Below are positions 36,124-45,900 of a stretch of 64,000 nt of DNA, piece by piece. Every line of letters begins with the position of its first letter. The first letter of the stretch is position 1. Where the stretch lies: the NCBI GenBank assembly GCA_963801255.1, contig CAWDEC010000006.1:496001-560000 (forward strand), written 5' to 3'. The translations under genes and the position numbers were made by a program. Source of the DNA: JAICXG01 sp963801255 (GTDB lineage Bacteria > Verrucomicrobiota > Verrucomicrobiia > Chthoniobacterales > UBA10450). The notes beneath the pieces are model-generated. The model saw nothing but the letters and a program-made list of their open reading frames with translations, had not been told where the DNA came from and made no database searches.

Positions 36124-36726
36124 TCAAGGATAGATTTCGCCGGTCGCGATCAGGCGGGCCCAAATACTAAGGCTATTGGAGTCGCAAATTTGACCTTCAG
36201 CGATCATTGCTCGCACGACGTCGGTGCCGAATTCGCGACAGTCGACAATCGCCTCGGTCTCGTCGTGTTGCGGGCCACTCAGGGCCTTTCGCACCGGTCG
36301 AGCGAGAAAAAGATAACAATGTTCGTCGGTCATGCCGGGGGAGGAGAAAAAATAGCCTAACGAGACTAGCTCTGCTTGCGACGACAGTTCGTAGCCGGTT
36401 TCTTCCAGCAACTCCCGCCGCGCGGCCTCCCGAACCTTAATATCATCGGGTTCAAGCGATTCATCGATCTGGCCGGCAGGCATCGACCAGATGGCGGCCC
36501 GAATCGGAATTCGTTCCTCCCGGATAAGGACAAACTTTCCCTCGCTTGTCACGGGTGCGATCGCAACCGCTGGCTTGCGATGGACCACTGTCCACTTGCG
36601 GCCGGCGGGCTGCGCAGGAGTGCGTACTTTGTCGGTTGCCACCTGAAGATGCGGGGTGTTGAAGTGCAGTTCGCTGCCGAGGGTTTCCCAGCCTTCGCCG
36701 TCGCGCACCAAATTGCTCTCTTGCAC
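36124..36726 (-). CDS. Nudix hydrolase (ADP-ribose pyrophosphatase-like)
   Basis: The frame runs upstream to 37038, but that part overlaps folB and is not conserved; GTG 36726 (VQESNLVRDGEGWETLGS) is a better start, giving 200 residues. The Nudix box is present as AGQIDESLEPDDIKVREAAR followed by RELLEETGYELSS, with a four- or five-residue insertion before REL-x-EE-x-G. SMPAGQ upstream and SSPGMTDEHCYLFLARPV downstream match ADP-ribose pyrophosphatases. It hydrolyses nucleoside diphosphate-X substrates. Start just after folB and 6 bases before tatC: one operon. Confidence 0.88.
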   Translation of the reverse strand: MQESNLVRDGEGWETLGSELHFNTPHLQVATDKVRTPAQPAGRKWTVVHRKPAVAIAPVTSEGKFVLIREERIPIRAAIWSMPAGQIDESLEPDDIKVREAARRELLEETGYELSSQAELVSLGYFFSSPGMTDEHCYLFLARPVRKALSGPQHDETEAIVDCREFGTDVVRAMIAEGQICDSNSLSIWARLIATGEIYP

Positions 36727-36763
36727 GCGGGAAGGTATGGATGGCTTTCGGAAAAGCCAATGC

Positions 36764-37132
36764 CTAGCGAGAAGCCCCCCGCTCGCGCAGCACGCGCACC
36801 GCGACGTAGCGCGTTTCGGGAAGAATAAACTTACGGAGTTCCAGCTCGACGCGGCAAACGTCGAAACTGCGCAGAATGTGCTCCGCCATTTGGTGCGCAA
36901 GCGTCTCGATGAGGCTGTCGCGGCGGCCGGTGACGAAGCGTCGCAGCTCCGCGCACACGGCAGCATAGTCGATCGTCCGTGAGATATCCTCCCCCACTTC
37001 GCCGAAATGGTTTGGCGGTCGCAGAACCAGGGAAACAACGAGACGCTGTGGCTGGCGGCGTTCTTCCTCGGTCACGCCGACCGAACCGAGAAGTTCCAGC
37101 TCTTGGATAAGAATCTCGTCACCAGGCAACAT
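36764..37132 (-). CDS. folB: Dihydroneopterin aldolase
   Basis: ATG 37132 gives 122 residues, the normal length. The opening DEILIQELELLGSVGVTEEE matches the family (I-x-x-L-x-x-x-x-x-G-v-x-x-x-E), TIDYAAVCAELRRFV the middle part, and IETLAHQMAEHILRSF with the conserved ETLA/E. It converts dihydroneopterin to hydroxymethyl-dihydropterin in folate synthesis, the cofactor of ThyA. First gene of a unit with Nudix, tatC and prepilin peptidase. A longer frame up to 37168 is less likely. Confidence 0.9.
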   Translation of the reverse strand: MLPGDEILIQELELLGSVGVTEEERRQPQRLVVSLVLRPPNHFGEVGEDISRTIDYAAVCAELRRFVTGRRDSLIETLAHQMAEHILRSFDVCRVELELRKFILPETRYVAVRVLRERGASR

Positions 37133-37367
37133 AGCTGCTTTCAAAGTGGGACGAGCTAGGGAGACCACGGGCAGGCAGGGGCGGCAAGCGGAATGTGCGA
37201 CATCGCAACCGAAAGATGAAGAAGTCTGCTTGCTGCGAAAGCACGAAATGCCAGAGCGGTAGCCGCACCGGCCGGGAGAGAATATTCTGGACAGAATGCA
37301 GGCGGTTTGTTAATCGCCATAAGCAGTGCGCGCTTCGCCCTGGCGACATCTGCGGCTTCGGTGCCCC

Positions 37368-38633
37368 ATGAAAATACTATCGAGATCTATTGTTGCTTCA
37401 TTCTTGATGCCAATCCTTTTGGCTAAGGCTGCCCCCAGCCCAATCCTCACTCACGGGCCGGTCGTCGGCGGGGTGACCGACTCGCAAGCACAGGTTTTTG
37501 TGCGCACAAACCAGTCCGCGGCTGTTATCCTTCAGTATTCGACTGACCCAGGGTTGGCCGGTGCGCTGTCCACCAGTCCGATTACCACGATTGGCACGAG
37601 CGATTTCACCGCAAAAATTCCACTGAGCGGGCTGACGGCAGAAACGACCTACTACCTAAACGTCCTCGTTAACAACGTGCCGCAACTTTCGGCACCTTAT
37701 CCGTTCTTCACCACTTTCGCGCAAGCCGGCACTTCGCGGGACTTTCAATTCATAGTTTTAACTGACTTTGTCAGCGTGGGCAAGATGGATGCCTCTGTGC
37801 AGACTTTTGCAAACGCGTCCGCCGAACAACCCGCCTTCGCTTTCATTGGCGGTGATTTCGACCATCGCGGACCCAGAACTCTGTCGGATAAGCGAAACAT
37901 GTTTAAGCAGCTCTATGACCCAAGCACCCCATTTATGAGCGGTTTCGTGCCGCTGATCCTGCAGCGGATGGCCATCGCTCATCAGTGGGACGATCATGAC
38001 TCCGGCCCAAATAACTGCGACAAGACTTATCCAGATTGGGACATAACGCAGCAAGCCTACCAGGAATATACCCCAACTTACCCTTTACCGTCTGTAAGTC
38101 CGGGGATTTGGCAGAAGTTCAGTTACGCGCAGGCGGACTTCTTTCTCCTGGATTGCCGTAGTCAGCGCGATCCAGACGGGGATCCTGACCACACTGGCAA
38201 GAGTATGCTCGACGGAAATAATATTGGCGCTGCCGGAGAGTTACAGTGGCTCGAGACTGGCCTGCTAAACTCGACAGCTAAGTGGAAGGTCATTTTTACT
38301 TCTGTTATAACCAATCCAAGCACGAAGCAAAACGACGGTTGGGGAGCTTTTCAAACAGAATGGAACATTCTTAAGAACTATATCCTTACGAATAACATCC
38401 TTAACGTCGTTTTCATTGCCGGCGACCTCCATTTGAACGCGATTGATAATGGCAGTGCAAGCGGCTTTCCCGAGATGTGTGTAGCGCAGGCAAACCGGAC
38501 AATTAATTTTGGCTGCGCAACCGCTCCGAATGGAACCTGGAGTGAGGGCTACTACGACGATACCTGCGCCGGCTACGGACTTGTGAACATAGACGCGAGA
38601 TCCCGACCGACTGGTTTTGCAGGCAGTCGATGA
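37368..38633 (+). CDS. PhoD-like phosphatase, exported, 5' part of a frameshifted gene
   Basis: ATG 37368 opens a signal peptide (RSIVASFLMPILLAKAAPSP) followed by an Ig-like PhoD N-domain (VTDSQAQVFVRTNQSAAVIL) and the calcineurin-type catalytic domain: LTDFVSVGK, AFIGGDFDHRG, MAIAHQWDDHDSGPNN and FIAGDLHLNAIDNG. These are the metal-binding blocks of PhoD-like alkaline phosphatases/phosphodiesterases. The frame stops at 38633 after YGLVNIDARS, but the natural continuation (DPDRLVLQAVDEFG) lies one frame over. The catalytic part is complete; only the C-terminal extension is cut off. Confidence 0.8.
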   Translation: MKILSRSIVASFLMPILLAKAAPSPILTHGPVVGGVTDSQAQVFVRTNQSAAVILQYSTDPGLAGALSTSPITTIGTSDFTAKIPLSGLTAETTYYLNVLVNNVPQLSAPYPFFTTFAQAGTSRDFQFIVLTDFVSVGKMDASVQTFANASAEQPAFAFIGGDFDHRGPRTLSDKRNMFKQLYDPSTPFMSGFVPLILQRMAIAHQWDDHDSGPNNCDKTYPDWDITQQAYQEYTPTYPLPSVSPGIWQKFSYAQADFFLLDCRSQRDPDGDPDHTGKSMLDGNNIGAAGELQWLETGLLNSTAKWKVIFTSVITNPSTKQNDGWGAFQTEWNILKNYILTNNILNVVFIAGDLHLNAIDNGSASGFPEMCVAQANRTINFGCATAPNGTWSEGYYDDTCAGYGLVNIDARSRPTGFAGSR

Positions 38634-39428
38634 ATTCGGAATTATTCGTATTGCTTACACGGTCAACGATGAAACGCCACCACCGACTCCGACACCTACC
38701 AAGCCGACTCCTACTCCTACAGCCACACCAACTCCTACCGAAACCCCAACCCCAACACCTACGCCTACTGACACCCCACCCCTACACCAACTCCAACTGA
38801 TACCCCGACCCCTACGCCTACTCCAACCGACACCCCAACCCCTACGCCTACTGACACCCCAACACCTACGCCCACTCCAACCCCAACCGCGACTCCCACC
38901 CCGACGCCGCTGGCGCCGATTATCACTCATCAGCCGGAGAATCGAAGAGTTGATGTGGGCACTAGCGCTCGGTTTGCGGTTACCGCCACCGGCTCTCCTC
39001 CTCTTAGCTACCAGTGGACGAAGAATAGTGTCGGTATTCCCGGAGCAACTGCGGCAAACTACGTCACGCCACCCGCGACGGGTGCCGACAGCGGGAGTAC
39101 TTTCGCGGTCGTCGTCAGCAATACTGCCGGAAACGTTACGAGCAATAGTGCGACGCTCACCGTCAGCCTGCCGCCGTCAATTTCGGTTCAGCCGGCAGAT
39201 ACGACTGTAATTGTTGGAAGAGCGGCGGGTTTCTCGGTTAAAGCCATAGGCAAGGCTCCGTTGGCCTTTCAATGGATGAAAAATGGTCAACCGATAACCG
39301 GTGCCAATGGTGCGACTTACCGTACTCCGCCAGCAACGACAGAAGACAATGGCGCAGCCTTCGCCGTCAAAGTTACCAACAGCCTCGGGTCAACGACGAG
39401 TAACAATGCTATCCTGACAGTCCGATAG
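38596..39428 (+). pseudogene. C-terminal part of the PhoD-like protein: Thr-Pro linker and two Ig-like domains, out of frame
   Basis: From about 38598 one frame reads DPDRLVLQAVDEFGIIRIAY into a Thr-Pro linker; near 38777, where ACACCCCACCCC lacks one A against the neighbouring units, the sense moves back to the first frame and continues through the linker into two Ig-like repeats (RFAVTATGSPPLSYQWTKNS, GFSVKAIGKAPLAFQWMKNG), each ending in TVS or LTVR. So one insertion-type and one deletion-type change split a gene that would otherwise run 37368-39428. It may be a real decay, repeat slippage or assembly error. Confidence 0.65.
38674..38912 (+). repeat. Degenerate CCNACNCC (Thr-Pro) tandem tract
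   Basis: About 240 bases built from hexamer-like units that encode Thr-Pro with few Lys, Glu, Asp and Ala. Sub-blocks such as ACCCCAACCCCTACGCC recur. Such linkers separate catalytic and adhesion domains in exported proteins. One unit has lost a base near 38777. Confidence 0.75.
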
Positions 39429-39832
39429 TGGGAGAGTCGGCGTTCTTATTGCTAAGTTGAGATCGCAATGTTACGAGCAACCGCGCTCGCTCGACTGTCA
39501 GCTGATCGTAACGAGCGCCGCTTAGCCCGCGAAGTGCGATTTAAATTGAGGAAATCGTAAGTTTTCGAGAACCTCGCTCCGAATTTTCCGTAGGAACCCT
39601 ATAGAGAACCCATTCTCTCTACCGGTAATATCGGCTGTACTTCCTCAACCACTGTTCTCTCTCGGAACGTTCTCCTGCGCGAACCACGCGACCCGCCCTG
39701 GAGCGGCGGTATGCCTCTATGGGGAAACCCAAGGCGCCGCCGACCCCTCACCCCTTTTAGGTGATTCGTTCTTTACGCCGATGCGGCCCAACTCCGCCAT
39801 GGGTTGATGCGGTTGTGTTATGATGTCGAATT
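39429..39832. other. Gene-free stretch upstream of addB
   Basis: No coding frame with family signals is seen on either strand. A small inverted repeat, AGAGAACCCATTCTCT (39603-39618), and two TTCTCTCT copies are the only structure noticed. The addB start (GTG 39833) lies at the edge. A TATGAT at 39819-39824 has no well-spaced -35 partner. No copy of the 9-base word. Confidence 0.5.
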
Positions 39833-42800
39833 GTGCAGGAAGAAAAAGCCCCGTCGTTTCCTTCCAAAGCAACCGGTTTCTCGTCGCCGGATCATCGTAG
39901 ACAGGTGAGACTTCATCTCGGCGCGTCATTCGCCGACTCATGGGAGAATGTCCTGTTGCCGTGGTTCAAGGAAGTTGCCCGTTCACCGCTCGCGGCAAAA
40001 CCATCCGCAATCGTTACGCCGTCTCGTAGCATAGCTTATCTCCTGCGGAGCAAACTACTCGCAGCCAATCTATCATTTCTCGGCTTAAAATTTCTTTCCC
40101 CAGCCCAGCTGCGGGAAAATCTCTCGCGAGACGGAAAAGAGATTTCCTTGCGCGAACATCTGCGTCTCCTGCTAGCCATCGCGGCGGAGACGGTTGTCAA
40201 ACAGTCGAGCGTCGGCGAGACGAGGGACGCATCAAAGCAACTGGTTGCGAAATCGATTGCTCGCGACCCCGATCATTTCCTACGCACGATTGACCAACTC
40301 AGCGCTGCGGGTTGGACCATCGGAGAAATCAATGAACCGGGCTTAAGCGAGGTCTCACAGCGCTTTGAGAGAATGGCGAGCGATTGTGGTTTTCGATTTG
40401 TGCACGAAGCGGATCGGCAACTCGAGGCGGCAGCGTCCCAATTGCCTCCGTTTTTTCACCGGCTGATGCTTCTTGGATTCAATGGTGCACACTGGCCTCT
40501 TTGGCCGCTACTGCACGGTGCGGTGAGATCTTCTTCGGACTCAGTTGTCATTCTCAACCATCCGCGGGACGAAGCGTCTGAGCTCGATGAGACATGGGTT
40601 GGCACCTGGGAAGAAGTCTTTGGCGAAGCGCTACCTATTCCGCCGGCCAACGATAAAGTTTTCTCGTCCGCGGAACGATTACCTCGTCCGAAAACGACGA
40701 ACGAAACCAGCAGTCGCACCGGGATTTCCGGGGAAATGATTCACTTTCTTGTCGGCCGCGATACACCGGAACAGGCGAGAGCCATTGTCGCTTTAACGGC
40801 GAAATTTCTTCAGGAACCGCACTCTGAACGGATTGGAATTCTGTTTCCCCGCCCTGGTGCTCTGCCTCGCATGGTTGCGCGGCTGTTAGAGAAAGCGGGC
40901 ATTGCGCACAACGATGGCCTGGCACACCCGGCCCCGAGCGCTTTCGATAGTGAGGCGTGGCGTGCGTGGCTGGAATTGCAAGAAAGCCCTAGACTAAAAG
41001 TGCTCTTGCGTTTCTTGCGCGCGAGTAACACAAAGCTCTTCAGCACAGTCGCGCTAACCGAGGTCGAACGCCGCCTGCGTGAGCGCTACCATGCCGTTCT
41101 CATCGATGACCTGGACATCCTGCGCGAGGCCTTTGCGCGTCAAGGCGAGTCGCCAGAGCGCGCCGCGATCGTCGCCGGCTTGGAGAAGATCGAATTTCTC
41201 CCGCGCGTCGGAACGTTGCTCGAGTTCCTTTCGCAAACGCAAAAGATTTTCTTGCGGCTTGGCTGGAAACAGCACTGGAGCGAAGTCGATCGTCTGAGCC
41301 GCAGTTGGGCGGCGCGACTGGCTGACTTGTTTCCGCGTCACCTTTATCTGCGCTGGCTGCGCGAAATTTTAGGAATGCCTTCGCTGCAACGCGACGAATT
41401 AGGCACGCACCCCTACAGCCGGGTGCACCTTCTTCCTTATGCCGAGGCGGAAGGCCAGTTCTGGTCGCATCTCATCCTTGCTGGACTAACTGAAGAAGAG
41501 TGGCCGGCTCTGGACGGGGAGCTTGGTTTTGTGCGGGAGCAGGAGATCGACGAATTCAATCGAAGTAATCGCATTCTTAATCGGCAAGCTGTGAAGCGCG
41601 GCCGTCATGGTGAAGGTCACTGGAGCGTGCGTCCTAACAAAACCCTCCTCCTCGGATCGAATGAACGCCGCCAAATCCGCCGACGTCAGCTCAATAACCT
41701 TCTCGAGAGCGCGGAGCACGGTATTGGCGTCACCGCGAACCTGTATTCCGATTCGTTTCCCAGTCGAACTGCCAACCCCAGCGATCTATTTTCGCGTTTG
41801 TATTTTTCCGCGCGAGGCGAAGGCCTCTCGCAGCCGGTACTGCATGCACTGGAAAAGCAGACGCGCGAGTGGCTGGGCGATTGGTCGCCGATCGATTCAG
41901 AAAAAGTGAATTCAATTAAGATCGGCCGCACGCGTTATGCCTATGATTTGCGTCGTCAACTCCGACCCGCGAGCGAATACGAATTCGCGCTGCGCACGCC
42001 GCCGGATCAACCGGTTTCCCTGGCGGTAACTAATTGGGAGCAGGCTATTCGATGGCCCGCGATCATCTGGATGAAAATTTTCCTCGGCGTAGAAGCCGAC
42101 GGAGAAGACGGCAACGCTTGGGCGGGCGCGACCGGGCAATGGGTTCATCGCTGGCTGGCCGAAGCAACGGGGGCCTCCGAGGGTAATCGCTTCGTGCCGA
42201 TTTCTGAAACAGGCGAGATTCGCGGTCGAATTCTTGCGAGTGCGAAGCGTTTCCACGCTGAAGTACAATCGCTTTGTCAAACATGCGACCGTCCGGTTCC
42301 CGACTGGTGGACCTCGGGCTGGGGTAATGCGCTTTACCTTGCCGACACGCTCGCCTGCAAACTTTCCGCTCTTTCGGATTGGTCGGCGCTCGCCGCCGAA
42401 TGGAAGCTCAATTCGCCGACAGTAATTCCACTGGATAGCGAACGCGCCTTACGTGTACGCGGACGCATCGATTTGATTCTCGGACGCGGAGAAAAAAACA
42501 ACGCTGATCTCGGCGGCTTCCCCGAACTTTGGATCGTCGACTACAAGACGGGGGGGCAACGCGCGTTCGATCTTCGTGCACACAAGAAGAGCGAGACTCC
42601 GCAGGACAAGCTCCTAAGGCAACTGGTGGATGGACGAGGTGTGCAGCTCGCCCTCTATTCCCTGGCCGCGCACGCCTTGGGCGCGGAGGATGCGCGCCTG
42701 ACCTTACTTGGTTTCAACAGCGACATGGAACCACAGTTCGGGCTTAAGGACGCAATCGCGCAAAAGGAGTTTTGGCGGGCTTTGCACGAAATGCAGGAGA

Positions 42801-42961
42801 CTGGGAGCTTTGGCATGCTCGGTTTCATACACAAGAGCTTTGGCTTTTGTCCTGCCTATCCGCTGGCGACCTTGCAGGTCGATGTCGATTTACTCCGCGA
42901 GAAGTGGGCGCTCACCCATCCAGCTCTCGTCACTCAAACAGAGGAGCCGCAGTTTGAGTGA
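39833..42961 (+). CDS. addB: AddB-like helicase-nuclease subunit (PD-(D/E)XK family)
   Basis: 1042 residues from GTG 39833. There is no Walker A motif; instead an inactive helicase-like N-terminal half (IVTPSRSIAYLLRSKLLAAN) and a C-terminal RecB-type nuclease with VRGRIDLILGRGEKNN and ELWIVDYKTGG, whose Asp and DxK residues are the PD-(D/E)XK catalytic set. That is the AddB layout. It overlaps the TTG start of addA by eight bases, so the two subunits are made together. AddAB resects double-strand breaks for RecA recombination. No dispersed word is inside, in contrast to addA. Confidence 0.85.
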   Translation: MQEEKAPSFPSKATGFSSPDHRRQVRLHLGASFADSWENVLLPWFKEVARSPLAAKPSAIVTPSRSIAYLLRSKLLAANLSFLGLKFLSPAQLRENLSRDGKEISLREHLRLLLAIAAETVVKQSSVGETRDASKQLVAKSIARDPDHFLRTIDQLSAAGWTIGEINEPGLSEVSQRFERMASDCGFRFVHEADRQLEAAASQLPPFFHRLMLLGFNGAHWPLWPLLHGAVRSSSDSVVILNHPRDEASELDETWVGTWEEVFGEALPIPPANDKVFSSAERLPRPKTTNETSSRTGISGEMIHFLVGRDTPEQARAIVALTAKFLQEPHSERIGILFPRPGALPRMVARLLEKAGIAHNDGLAHPAPSAFDSEAWRAWLELQESPRLKVLLRFLRASNTKLFSTVALTEVERRLRERYHAVLIDDLDILREAFARQGESPERAAIVAGLEKIEFLPRVGTLLEFLSQTQKIFLRLGWKQHWSEVDRLSRSWAARLADLFPRHLYLRWLREILGMPSLQRDELGTHPYSRVHLLPYAEAEGQFWSHLILAGLTEEEWPALDGELGFVREQEIDEFNRSNRILNRQAVKRGRHGEGHWSVRPNKTLLLGSNERRQIRRRQLNNLLESAEHGIGVTANLYSDSFPSRTANPSDLFSRLYFSARGEGLSQPVLHALEKQTREWLGDWSPIDSEKVNSIKIGRTRYAYDLRRQLRPASEYEFALRTPPDQPVSLAVTNWEQAIRWPAIIWMKIFLGVEADGEDGNAWAGATGQWVHRWLAEATGASEGNRFVPISETGEIRGRILASAKRFHAEVQSLCQTCDRPVPDWWTSGWGNALYLADTLACKLSALSDWSALAAEWKLNSPTVIPLDSERALRVRGRIDLILGRGEKNNADLGGFPELWIVDYKTGGQRAFDLRAHKKSETPQDKLLRQLVDGRGVQLALYSLAAHALGAEDARLTLLGFNSDMEPQFGLKDAIAQKEFWRALHEMQETGSFGMLGFIHKSFGFCPAYPLATLQVDVDLLREKWALTHPALVTQTEEPQFE

Positions 42962-45900
42962 GCCAGCGGATCAGGAAGCGCGTCATCGGTTCGCGAGCAG
43001 ATTGGGTCGCAACTTCTCCGTCGTCGCTTCGGCCGGCTCGGGTAAGACGCGCGCGATTACTGAGCGCGTTCTCGAGTTAGCACGCAGCCCGAATGGACGG
43101 GAAAGTCTGCCGCAACTAGTCGTCGTCACCTATACCAACCGCGCGGCCGATGAGATGCAGCAGCGCACGCGCCAGCGCATTCTTGAAGCTCGCCTTCCGC
43201 TCGAGGTCATCGAAGCATTTAGTCGCGCCTTCTTCGGCACGATCCACAGCTTCTGCATGAAATTGCTTGCCGCGCACGGACATCACCTTGGCCTGCCAGC
43301 GAACCTTGAGCTGATCAGTGATGACGCCGAGCTCTGGAACCAGTTCGTGCAACAATATACCACCATTGGTCGGTCGTTAGGCGAGGAGAATCGACGAGTC
43401 CTTCTCCGGCATGTTCAAGTACGGGATTTGATGGAGCTGGCGCGTAAATGCGAGACGGAGCTGAATGGCGTCCCTCCGGATTCGCCCTGTCCAGGTGCTG
43501 ACTTCACGGAGCTTTACCAGGTCCCTCCGAAAGGGTCTTCGGTAAACACGATTCGCAAAGATTTGGAGAATCTTCGGCGTTGGGAAGAACGCTGGTGTCA
43601 GACCACCGAGTTTGTCCCCTGGCCTCCGCGTTCCTGCAATGCGCGGCACTTCGTTAGGCTGTGGCGCGAGGCCTTCCAACCGCTGCGTGGGTGGGTCAAT
43701 GCCCTGGCTGTTTGTGTCGTTGCGGAAGTGCACCGCGCCTACCGCGAGTTCCGTTTCGAGCGCGGCATGGTCACGTATGCCGACCAGGTGGCGCTCGCAG
43801 GTCAACTAATGCGTCAGCCCAACGTCGTTAGGCGCATTCGCGACAACAATTATCGCGTCATCCTCGATGAAGCGCAGGACACTGATCCGCAGCAGTTTCT
43901 CGTCCTCCTCGAGGTCACCCGGCCAACAGATGCGCCTGGGATCTGGCGCGAGACACGCCTGGCGCCCCCTCGACCCGGCCACTTTTGTATGGTGGGTGAT
44001 TTCCAGCAATCCATCTACCGCACCCCGTCGGATCTCACGCGCTATCGCGAGCTCCACGAGCAGCTAATCGCTGATGGCGCCGCTGAGGAGCTGACCTTTT
44101 CCGTCACTTTTCGGCTCGATCAGGCGCCGCTGGATTTCATCAACGCTACTTTTCCCACCATTCTCAATAATACCGCCGGGCAAGTGCAGTTCGTCCCGCT
44201 GAATGCGCGACCGGAAATCCTTTCAGGGCAAATCATTCGGTTCGATCTCAAGAGTGAAGTGGACCTAACAAGTCGAGAATTGCCTCGCGCCAACTTGGAA
44301 GCCAGTGAATTGGCGGAATGGTTGCGCGATCGCGGATTCTCGAAATTGCGCGCCACGTCGTGGCGCGAAGTCGCCATTCTCGCACCGCGCAAAGCGTGGC
44401 TGCGCTCCATGCGTGATGCGTTGCTTGCCATTGGTTTGCCTGCCGAGGTTCATTCCGAATCGGAACTGCGCGCGGAGAATCCCGCTTACGCCTGGCTCAC
44501 AGCTTTGGTCACCATCATGACCGATCCCAGCGCAAGCTACGAGATCGTCGGCGTCTTGCGTGAAGTCTTCGGCCTTTCCGATGATGAGCTGGCGCGTTTT
44601 TCACAAGGTAACGGCGCACGTTTTCAAATCGCCGAACGGACCGGCGGGCGCGGTCCAGTGCCGGAGACGTTGAATCTCCTCGCGCGTCTTCGCCTAACGA
44701 TCACGCAACAACCGCTCTTTAGCGCAGCGCAGGAAATTGTGAGGATGACGCACTTGCGCGAGCGTCTGCGTTCCCTGCCAGCGGAGACATTTCCCGAACT
44801 TACGTCCGAGCTCGATCGATTGCTCAGCGCCGCTGCAGCCGCCGAAGCGAACAAAGCTTCACTGGCGGATTTCGCGCGCAATCTACGAAGTAATTACAGC
44901 GCAGTCCGCGAGACGAACCCTTCAACGTCGAACGCTATTCAACTCATCACTGCGCACAAAGCCAAAGGCTCCGAATGGCAGGCCGTAATTGTCCCTTTCT
45001 TCACTCGTAAGGTTTGGCTCGCAAACCCGCGTTATCCCATGCTGGTGAAAGCTGGCCAGCGTGAGCAAGCGCAGATCGTCTTCGACAAAACCGATTCGGA
45101 TGAATTGGAAGACGAACTGAAGACGGCTACGCGCCAGGAAATGGAGCGACTGCTTTACGTCGCCCTCACTCGGGCTAAACACACGCTTGTCTTGGCTGTC
45201 GACCGCGATTTTTTTCCCAAGGAGAAAGGCTTCCATTCCGATTCGCTGTTCAAATGGCTACGCGCCGACAGGGGCGAGCCTAACGAGAAGCACCTCGCCT
45301 CTCTTCCGGACGAGCCGGACGAGTGCGCGCAGACAGCGCACCATCAGCAGATGATTCCGCAGGAAAGAACATGGGAAAATTTTGGTCCGCGCGAGACCGG
45401 CTGGATCGATCGCGCGCGACAGAAGGCGAATCGCTTTATGCGCACGGTTGTCCCCAGCAATCTCGGATCCAATGAGAAGCGCGATTCGGCAGAAGGAGAG
45501 CCGTGGATAGATATGGAGCCGGAGGTTCGGCCACTGCGGGTCGATAATCCGGCGACTCGTTACGGAATCTGGTGGCATGACCTGGCACAAAGAATTCCGT
45601 GGATGCGCGAGGCGCGAGTTTGGGATGAAACCTTTGCCGCTCTCCATGACAGCTCACCTGACTTGGCGCGCTCGACACGCGAGTGGCGACTCCTGCGCAG
45701 CCGAGTGAATGCGCTGTCCGATCTCGCGAGCGATTGGGGCGAATGCCAGCCGATGATCCACCTGGAGATGCCCTTCTATTGGAAAATGACTGATGAGCGA
45801 AGCCTGGAAGGATTGATCGATCTCGCGCTCTTCGATTCGACGTCCAATCAATGGCTCATCATCGATTGGAAAACGAATCGCGTCGCGGCAAAACAGCTTT

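Noticed and set aside
38674..38912. Thr-Pro tract as a CRISPR-like array or minisatellite
   Set aside because: Units are degenerate hexamers inside a coding linker, with no spacers.
39804..39824. TTGATG...TATGAT as an addB promoter
   Set aside because: Spacing between the boxes is only nine bases.
42708..42953. Upstream extension of addA over the end of addB
   Set aside because: The extra residues are out-of-frame shadow of addB and carry no helicase sequence; the P-loop domain begins after the TTG at 42954.
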